Positions 6,572 to 11,241 of a DNA stretch of 11,241 nucleotides are shown one piece after another. The notes beneath the pieces were generated by a model. It saw only the letters and a program-made list of their open reading frames with translations, was not told the DNA's origin and searched no databases. The stretch comes from Micrococcaceae bacterium UBA7136 (lineage in GTDB: Bacteria > Actinomycetota > Actinomycetes > Actinomycetales > Micrococcaceae): assembly GCA_002492045.1 (NCBI GenBank), contig DKXC01000034.1, forward strand, positions 1 through 11,241, written 5' to 3'. A program made the translations under genes and the position numbers. Each line of letters begins with the position of its first letter. Position 1 is the first letter of the stretch.

Positions 6572-7315
6572 ATGACGGCAGACACCCCAACGCGCTTTAT
6601 TCCCTTTCCAGCTAACTCCATACCGGCTGGTTACCTGACCTGGGAGGCTATGCCCAGCCCAACCCTGCTGATTTATCACCCGGATGATAGGTTCTGGGAG
6701 GTCCACTACCCCACCTGGGGTATTAGAATCAGCTGCTACCCACTAGCTACCGAAGATGCTAACTCCTGGAAGCTGCAGGCCAGCACTCAGGAGGTAGGGC
6801 TTGCACCCCCTATTCCCCTGCTCACCTGCGTCTACCGGCCAGGGCAAGGGCTGGCAGAGACCTACCGTTACGCTTACCCGGCTGATTATCTTCACCCCCA
6901 AGAGCTGGCATTTTTCAAGCAGGAAATCTCTAATATTCGGACTTGTTTTCAGGGCATAGCAGACCACCTTTTATCTGCCCACACAATACCCCTTGCCCCA
7001 CGCATCGAAGCAGGCCGGGTTAACCTGCTTAAAGGCGGGGAAGCCCCAGAAGAAGCCAGCTACCAGCTCATAACCCACAGTAAAGATCTTTACTACACGC
7101 TTTCTTCTTCTTGGGACGATGAGAAAAGTATCTACACTAGCCCAGTCTTCAAAAACGAGTCCAAGGTTCCCCTGGCCTTTCTGTCGATCGACCCGGCAAA
7201 GAAAAGCTACCGACTAGAAGACTACGTCGGCTACCAGGCCCAGTTTGATGCTGCCCCCTGCGCCCAGCTGGCCGCGGCGATCCTAGAGGAGCTAACCTCG
7301 ACAACAGTAGAATAG
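6572..7315 (+). CDS. Hypothetical protein, 247 residues
   Basis: I do not recognise this protein. It is soluble-looking: no signal peptide, no membrane segment, no obvious nucleotide-binding or zinc motif. The N-terminal third is rich in Pro, Trp and Tyr (for example HPDDRFWEVHYPTWGIR, about residues 35-51), suggesting a beta-rich fold. The middle has a helical stretch near PQELAFFKQEISNIRTCF, and the C-terminus ends in an Ala/Leu-rich helix. The ATG at 6572 has no Shine-Dalgarno but follows a -10 box by 6 nt. The stop is 4 nt before the start of the next gene, so the two are very probably one operon and translationally coupled. Whether it functions with that neighbour is unknown. Confidence 0.75.
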   Translation: MTADTPTRFIPFPANSIPAGYLTWEAMPSPTLLIYHPDDRFWEVHYPTWGIRISCYPLATEDANSWKLQASTQEVGLAPPIPLLTCVYRPGQGLAETYRYAYPADYLHPQELAFFKQEISNIRTCFQGIADHLLSAHTIPLAPRIEAGRVNLLKGGEAPEEASYQLITHSKDLYYTLSSSWDDEKSIYTSPVFKNESKVPLAFLSIDPAKKSYRLEDYVGYQAQFDAAPCAQLAAAILEELTSTTVE

Positions 7316-7319
7316 GGGC

Positions 7320-8264
7320 ATGCCCCTCACCTTCCTTGACGCCCCCAGCTGGCAGGCCCAGGCCCAAGCCCACCAGGAAAGGGCAGGACGCTATGCCCTG
7401 CCCTTCGCCCAGCGCCGACAGCAGGGCCAGGCCCACCCCGTCGAAGACTTCCTCTTCACCTATTACACCCTCAAGCCCGGCCAGTTCATGCGCTGGCACC
7501 CCGGCGCAGGCATCATCCTGGGGGACGCCAGTGAGCGGGCCGACTGGAAGTTCTACCGGCCAGCCAGCAGGCAGGAGCTCGCCCAGGCCGGCCTGACCCC
7601 CGCCCAGGTAGACCAGCAAGAAGGCAAGGCCCTACTGGTAGACACTGAGGCCTTCCGCAGCCAGCGGGCCTCAGCCCTTGATTTTGCCCAGATTATCCTG
7701 ACCAAGCCCCTAGCCAAGGAGGGTTTCTTTGGCTGTTTCGGTCTGCACGAGTGGGCCATGGCCTACAAGTCGGAAGAGAACAATATCCGCCACGACTACC
7801 TGCAGTTGCGCCTGGGGGCAGAAGGCACCGACCGGGTGGTAGAAGAGCACCGGATTCGTTGCTCCCATTTTGATGCCTTCCGCTTCTTCATGCCCCAGGC
7901 GGCGCCCCTCAACCAGCTGCAGCCTACCCGCCAGGAGCAGCGCAACCTGGAGCAGCCAGCCTGCCTGCACGCCAACATGGACGTCTACAAGTGGGCCTAC
8001 AAGCTGCTGCCCCTGGTGCCGTCAGACCTGGTCATGGATTGTTTTGAGCTGGCCTGGGACGTGCGGGAACTAGACATGCAGGCGGCCCCCTACGACCTGC
8101 TTGACTGGGGTTATGAGCCGGTCAAGATTGAGACCCCGGAGGGTAAGGCCCTCTATGTGCAGAAGCAGCGGGCCTTTGCCAGCCGGGCCCAAGACCTACG
8201 CGCCCGCCTGCTAGAGGCTCTCCAGCTAGCCTTCAGTGAGGATCAGGCGAAGGCAGACTCGTAG
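7320..8264 (+). CDS. Conserved actinobacterial protein, usually annotated '3-methyladenine DNA glycosylase'
   Basis: A 314-residue protein of a conserved actinobacterial family that databases commonly label 3-methyladenine DNA glycosylase; I know of no visible helix-hairpin-helix or AlkA/Tag-type motif that supports this reaction, so the function is open. Conserved-looking blocks: HPVEDFLFTYY (39-49), RWHPGAG (59-65), FGCFGLHEWAMAY (139-151), RCSHFDAFRFF (180-190), EQPACLHANMDVYKWAYKL (211-229), ELDMQAAPYDL (250-260). Several His, Cys and Asp residues in these could bind a metal or act in catalysis. An in-frame stop at 7308-7310 limits the start to ATG 7320, which has no well-spaced Shine-Dalgarno (GGGG ends 1 nt before it), so it is probably translated by coupling with the upstream gene. 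The last six residues and the stop codon lie inside repeat copy C. GC-richer than its upstream partner. Confidence 0.8.
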   Translation: MPLTFLDAPSWQAQAQAHQERAGRYALPFAQRRQQGQAHPVEDFLFTYYTLKPGQFMRWHPGAGIILGDASERADWKFYRPASRQELAQAGLTPAQVDQQEGKALLVDTEAFRSQRASALDFAQIILTKPLAKEGFFGCFGLHEWAMAYKSEENNIRHDYLQLRLGAEGTDRVVEEHRIRCSHFDAFRFFMPQAAPLNQLQPTRQEQRNLEQPACLHANMDVYKWAYKLLPLVPSDLVMDCFELAWDVRELDMQAAPYDLLDWGYEPVKIETPEGKALYVQKQRAFASRAQDLRARLLEALQLAFSEDQAKADS

Positions 8265-8344
8265 CGAAGCCGCTGGCATGGGGGCTGGCCTGAATCGACT
8301 GCGAAGCAGTCGAGAGGGAGGCGGCGAGCGCGAGTCTGTAAGCC
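8246..8344 (+). repeat. Intergenic palindromic repeat, long form, copy C
   Basis: A 99-bp element filling the gap between two convergent genes and overlapping the end of the upstream one. Outer arms: GCAGACTCG (8253-8261) pairs with CGAGTCTGT (8331-8339), the last pair being G-T; GGC (8246-8248) and GCC (8342-8344) also match. An inner GCCGC (8269-8273) can pair with GCGGC (8321-8325), enclosing an 8-bp hairpin TCGACTGC-GAA-GCAGTCGA (8295-8313). It shares a 33-bp left block with copy D (31/33 identical) and a matching right block. It may act as a bidirectional terminator here. Confidence 0.8.
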
Positions 8345-8363
8345 TAACCAGACTTGATATGGC

Positions 8364-9284
8364 TTAGACAGCGTCCGACAGGTAGGTGACCACACCCCAG
8401 GGGGAGGTCACGGTCACCCGGTACTGAACGGGGATGGTCTTTGAATTGCTACGGCTGGCATCACCGTACTGGGCAGCAGGCAGGCGGGTCATGAAGGAAA
8501 CCACGTCAGCGCCAGCCTCGCGGGCGGTGATGTTAGACATAACCTCGATGTCCCAGCTCCAGCCGTCGCGGCCTTCAGCGGTCTTGTAGTGCTCACCGTA
8601 GGCCCAGGTCCACATGGTGTTCTTGGCGGGCATGGGGCCGTCGGCGAAGCGCAGGTAGTTGTAGAGCTTGGAGTAGGTGGTGTTGGCGCCCTTGAAGTCG
8701 TCGTTGAGACGAATCATGGGGACATTAGCACCACGGCCACGGTAACCGTTGGGGCCGTAGGCGGGGTCGCCGTCCTTGGCCTGGAAAAGGAAACGATCGC
8801 TACCGGTGGGAGTATCAACATAGTTGACGTCGCCAGCTACGTTCTCAATGGTCACGCGAATGATGTTGCCCTGACCAGTGCCATCAACACCGTCAACAGA
8901 CCTGACGTCTGCCATGCGGTTGCCGTTGGCGGGGAAGAAGGGACGCCAGGTGCCCTGGGCGGTCCGCTCATAGTAGGGGTTAGCGGCCTGGGCAGCAGGG
9001 AAGCTGTTATCGATGTTGATGTGCTGGGGTGCGGAGGTGCAGTTGCTGGTGGGGTAGACGGCCCACTCAACGTCTTCTTCTACCTTGCCGTTGAACTTGC
9101 GGGCTTCCCAGACGTTAGACCAGGGTGCAGCAACTAGCTTGCCGTAGCGGCAGACGTCCTGCTGGGGTTCGGTGCTTGAAGAGGCTGCGTAGGCCGGAAC
9201 AGCTGCGGTGGCAGCAATAGCGGGTGCGGTCCAGGCGGCACCCTTAACGAGAGTACGACGATTGATAGACAAGTTTTCCCCCAT
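8364..9284 (-). CDS. Tat-exported secreted protein of unknown function
   Basis: A 306-residue protein with a clear twin-arginine signal peptide: INRRTLVKG, then a hydrophobic Ala-rich stretch and a likely cleavage after AYA (about residue 33). The mature part has only two Cys (in VCRYG and SNCTS), which could form one disulfide, and is rich in Asn, Asp, Tyr and Trp, as in an extracellular beta-rich domain. It should be exported folded. No lipobox, LPXTG or membrane anchor is visible. The ATG at 9284 has no Shine-Dalgarno, whereas the TTG at 9272 (codon 5) has GGGGGA 4 nt upstream, giving MSINRRTLVKGAAW, a natural Tat N-terminus; that start is a serious alternative. Transcribed convergently toward repeat copy C; the PH-domain gene lies upstream on the same strand but behind a long hairpin. 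Function unknown. Confidence 0.85.
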   Translation of the reverse strand: MGENLSINRRTLVKGAAWTAPAIAATAAVPAYAASSSTEPQQDVCRYGKLVAAPWSNVWEARKFNGKVEEDVEWAVYPTSNCTSAPQHINIDNSFPAAQAANPYYERTAQGTWRPFFPANGNRMADVRSVDGVDGTGQGNIIRVTIENVAGDVNYVDTPTGSDRFLFQAKDGDPAYGPNGYRGRGANVPMIRLNDDFKGANTTYSKLYNYLRFADGPMPAKNTMWTWAYGEHYKTAEGRDGWSWDIEVMSNITAREAGADVVSFMTRLPAAQYGDASRSNSKTIPVQYRVTVTSPWGVVTYLSDAV

Positions 9285-9485
9285 GTCTAGTTGAACAAAA
9301 TCTGTAGGCCTCCTGCTGGCTTGGTATCGCAGGAAAGCCCGGTATAGCGGTCTTGAGCTACCGCATTGCTCAACAACTCTAACAGCAGTAAGGAAAAAAT
9401 CTAGACAGGCTAAGGTTCAGCGGCCCGCCAGGTGAGTTGACTGGAGGTTGAGGGGGATCTAATTTTCGATGTGTAGCTAGGGGAA

Positions 9486-9527
9486 ACACTGAGAGTAAAG
9501 ATAAGCCTGTTATCTTGGTCTCAGTGT
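9486..9527 (-). terminator. Long hairpin after the PH-domain gene
   Basis: ACACTGAGA (9486-9494) pairs with TCTCAGTGT (9519-9527), 9 bp. After a small internal loop, AAGATAA (9498-9504) pairs with TTATCTT (9510-9516), 7 bp, around a 5-nt loop. Read on the minus strand it lies about 45 nt past the stop at 9572 and is followed by TTTCCCC. It probably ends the PH-domain transcript and separates it from the Tat-protein gene. Confidence 0.6.
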
Positions 9528-9571
9528 GTCGCCTGTGTGAACTTAAGATATGGTTCTCTCGCTCGTCGTCC

Positions 9572-9961
9572 CTAGCCTAGAAAGGCTCTTAGGGTCTCGG
9601 CCATGGCCTTGGGTACCCGGCTCAAGCGGTGGCCTCCAATAGTCAGCTGATGGCCAGCCAGAAGAGAGCGGCTTAGCTGAGCCTGCTGCAGAGATTCCTT
9701 ACTGAGGTAGAGATTGCTCTGCTTCTGAAAGGAGTTCTGCAAGATAGCAACCCTCTCGCTGGTAATCACCAGCAGGGCATCGCCTAGCCCATTGAGTCGT
9801 CCGGTTACCAAGCCAAGGACGGTTTCATGGGCTAGGAAGCTGTCTGCCTTGTAGATGGCCTTGTGGTACTTCTGGGGGTTGAAGTTGACCAACTGCTGCT
9901 CTACAGCTTCCCGGAGGGTCTGGTTGCGGTAGGTTTGGCTGGCCCAGTCATGAAAGTTCAT
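9572..9961 (-). CDS. Small bacterial PH-domain protein (YokE-like)
   Basis: A 129-residue protein resembling bacterial pleckstrin-homology domains of the YokE-like type. The pattern is visible from about residue 36: ALLVITSERVAIL (strand-turn-strand, residues 62-74), then LTIGGHRLSRVP and a C-terminal helix AMAETLRAFLG. The N-terminal 35 residues look helical. There is no signal peptide or membrane segment. The start is well supported: AAGGAG (complement of 9969-9974) lies 7 nt before the ATG. It is transcribed divergently from udk and has its own terminator hairpin. These domains are usually linked to membranes or stress, but the ligand is unknown. The fold assignment is from pattern recognition only. 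Confidence 0.65.
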   Translation of the reverse strand: MNFHDWASQTYRNQTLREAVEQQLVNFNPQKYHKAIYKADSFLAHETVLGLVTGRLNGLGDALLVITSERVAILQNSFQKQSNLYLSKESLQQAQLSRSLLAGHQLTIGGHRLSRVPKAMAETLRAFLG

Positions 9962-10400
9962 TGGACAGCTCCTTGCCTACAGTCCAGGGTCTTGACTGGC
10001 TCTACTCTACAGCATTTTGTCCCCCAAAGTGTAGTGGATTGCGAAATTTTGTCCCCCATTTGCTGGGGAGCCTGGACGCTTGTGCTGGAAAGTAAAGGGA
10101 AGATTTTCTGCAAAACTAAAGGAAATTAGCTCAGACTTAGGGGAGTAGCCCTAATTTTCCAGGCTAAAGCCCCTTCTGCTACCCAGCTATCTGGGGGACA
10201 AATCTCTCGGACCTGCGGACGCTTGTGTCCCCATTCCTGCTGGAATCGGAGCAAAAAAATTTAAGACAGAAAAGATAAAAGAGGCTCCACAGCAGCTTCT
10301 CATCCCTCCTGACCAGCTGAGAGAGGCAACATGCCACAATAGAGGAGAGCCGGTCAGCAAGCCCGGCCCAGGCAGACAAGCAGGAAAGAAAGAGACAGCT
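9962..10400. other. Divergent intergenic region between the PH-domain gene and udk
   Basis: About 440 bp without a convincing gene. It holds three copies of the word ATTT(T)GTCCCCCA (see separate entry), an 11-bp direct repeat GGACGCTTGTG (10074-10084, 10217-10227), a hairpin TTAGGG-CCCTAA (10137-10154) that competes with a larger pairing of GGAAATTAG (10121-10129) and CTAATTTTCC (10151-10160), a GGGGAC/GTCCCC stem (10194-10232), a small ATTCC/GGAAT hairpin (10233-10246), and an A-rich tract (10252-10282). The promoters of both genes must lie here; a TAGAGT (complement of 10004-10009) is a possible -10 for the PH gene and CACAAT (10335-10340) a weak one for udk. Confidence 0.55.
10014..10203. 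repeat. Repeated ATTTTGTCCCCCA boxes
   Basis: ATTTTGTCCCCCA occurs identically at 10014-10026 and 10046-10058, 32 bp apart (about three helical turns), and in inverted form as TGGGGGACAAAT at 10192-10203. The first copy would fall in the promoter spacer of the PH-domain gene if its -10 is at 10004-10009. The set could be operator sites for a regulator, or the terminal repeats of a decayed insertion sequence. Confidence 0.6.
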
Positions 10401-11012
10401 ATGAAGCCCCTCATTATCGGTATCGCTGGCGGCACCGGATCAGGCAAAACCACCCTCACCCACTCCCTCAAAGACCGCTTCCAGGACCAGGTGCAGGTCA
10501 TCTACCACGACAACTACTACAAGCGGAACGACCACCTAACCTACCAGGAACGCACCCAGCTCAACTATGATGCCCCTCAAGCCTTCGACAGCGACCTGCT
10601 CCTAGAACACCTCAAGCTACTGCTAGCTGGCCAGAGCGTTCAAGGCCCGGTCTACGACTTCACCCAGCACAACCGCTCCGACCAAATCCAGCTCATCGAG
10701 CCTCGGCCTATCATCATCCTGGAAGGCATCCTGATTTTTGTGGAGCCCGCGATCCGGGATCTCTGCGATATCAAGATTTTTGTAGACACTGACGCGGACG
10801 TCCGAATCCTGCGCCGCCTGCGCCGGGACGTTATCGAGCGGGGCCGCACCATCGAATCAGTAGAGGAGCAGTACCTGACCACGGTCAAGCCCATGCATGA
10901 GCTGCACGTGGAGCCCTCCAAGAAGCATGCCGACATGATTATCCCTGAGGGGGTTAACCTGGTAGCCCTGGATATGCTCTTCCACCGGATCAGCGGACAA
11001 ATCGCTAGCTAG
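10401..11012 (+). CDS. udk: Uridine kinase
   Basis: Phosphorylates uridine and cytidine with ATP or GTP to UMP/CMP in pyrimidine salvage; cytosolic. The 203-residue length is normal for Udk. Walker A GGTGSGKTT lies at residues 10-18; the HDNYYKR motif (36-42) and YDAPQAFD (56-63) are typical of the nucleoside-binding region; PVYDF (83-87) and ILEGILIF (105-112) follow, and the lid-like RRLRRDVIERGR (137-148) carries the Arg residues that contact phosphate. The start is supported by a purine-rich AGGAAAGAAAGAG tract ending about 7 nt before the ATG. It stands alone, with a strong terminator 18 nt after the stop. Phosphoribulokinase is a relative, but length and motifs favour uridine kinase. 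Confidence 0.93.
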   Translation: MKPLIIGIAGGTGSGKTTLTHSLKDRFQDQVQVIYHDNYYKRNDHLTYQERTQLNYDAPQAFDSDLLLEHLKLLLAGQSVQGPVYDFTQHNRSDQIQLIEPRPIIILEGILIFVEPAIRDLCDIKIFVDTDADVRILRRLRRDVIERGRTIESVEEQYLTTVKPMHELHVEPSKKHADMIIPEGVNLVALDMLFHRISGQIAS

Positions 11013-11030
11013 AGCCGACTTAAAATGAAG

Positions 11031-11058
11031 AAGGGCCCGCCAGATGGCGGGCCCTTTT
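11031..11058 (+). terminator. Rho-independent terminator of udk
   Basis: AAGGGCCCGCC (11031-11041) pairs perfectly with GGCGGGCCCTT (11046-11056) around an AGAT loop, with a TTTT run at 11055-11058. A classical strong terminator. Confidence 0.92.
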
Positions 11059-11069
11059 CTGTCAGCTTA

Positions 11070-11220
11070 GGCGATGGCAGACTCGTGGCGAAGCCGCTGG
11101 CATAGATGGAGTTCGCGGATGCGTCAGCATGCAAGAGCGAACGGAATCCGCCGCCAGGCGGGGCCTGAATCGCCGAGCTTGCGAGGCGAGAGGGAGGAGG
11201 CGAGCGCGAGTCTGTGAGCC
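11070..11220 (+). repeat. Intergenic palindromic repeat, long form, copy D
   Basis: A 151-bp element beginning 11 bp after the udk terminator. Outer arms: GCAGACTCG (11077-11085) pairs with CGAGTCTGT (11207-11215). Inside are three further hairpins: GTTCGC/GCGAAC (11111-11116, 11137-11142) enclosing ATGC/GCAT; CCGCC/GGCGG (11148-11152, 11157-11161); and TCGCC/GGCGA (11170-11174, 11185-11189). Compared with copy C it has roughly 50 bp extra in the middle. The third hairpin occupies the place of the copy-C hairpin but has a different sequence. Confidence 0.8.
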
Positions 11221-11241
11221 TAGCCCGACCTGACGAATAAG

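Noticed and set aside
8589..9137. 182-codon plus-strand open frame opposite the Tat protein gene
   Set aside because: Low-complexity Val/Gly-rich translation without family resemblance; it is the complement of a gene with a clear signal peptide.
9863..10129. 88-codon plus-strand open frame across the start of the PH-domain gene
   Set aside because: No ribosome-binding site, mostly antisense to a well-supported gene, no recognisable protein features.
10233..10260. Hairpin plus A-tract as a terminator
   Set aside because: On the plus strand the stem is followed by A, not T, and no minus-strand gene ends here, so a terminator role has no support.
4021..11220. CRISPR array from the repeated elements
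   Set aside because: Copies are kilobases apart, palindromic over their full length and of unequal length, with genes between them; there is no regular repeat-spacer pattern.

Overview
The window looks like a chromosomal segment of a moderately GC-rich actinobacterium, most likely in the Micrococcaceae (Rothia/Arthrobacter relatives). This rests on the Corynebacterium-like aspartate kinase ending in YGGTGR, an actinobacterial conserved protein usually labelled '3-methyladenine DNA glycosylase', a Tat-exported protein of a type common in this group, and two -10 boxes placed for leaderless translation. The genus is an inference, not a demonstrated assignment.

Layout, left to right. (1) 1-4001: a defence segment, more AT-rich than what follows. 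It holds the C-terminal third of a type III restriction subunit (Res) with its PD-(D/E)XK nuclease, then a 948-residue SNF2-type helicase with a coiled-coil tail. (2) 4172-4784: a compact toxin-antitoxin-like pair, with a small BrnT/RelE-like protein followed by a ribbon-helix-helix protein. The first gene has a -10 box 7 nt before its ATG. (3) 4785-6456: lysC, preceded by a leader with two hairpins and followed by a strong terminator. An in-frame Shine-Dalgarno plus TTG inside lysC would give a separate 172-residue regulatory subunit. (4) 6479-8264: a perfect 17-bp inverted repeat, then two closely spaced genes, an unknown protein and the 'glycosylase-like' conserved protein. (5) 8364-9961, minus strand: a Tat-exported protein and a small bacterial PH-domain protein. 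(6) 9962-10400: a divergent regulatory region with repeated TTTTGTCCCCC boxes, then udk (uridine kinase) with a classical terminator.

The most unusual feature is a family of intergenic palindromic repeats found four times at 3' ends of plus-strand genes (4021, 4871, 8246, 11070). There are two short forms (39 bp) and two long forms (99 and 151 bp). They share outer arms around GCAGACTCG / CGAGTCTG, and the long forms carry different internal hairpins. One copy supplies the last codons and stop of the gene upstream. They look like a mosaic, REP/MITE-like or structured-RNA family.

No rRNA, tRNA, CRISPR array or complete insertion sequence was recognised.
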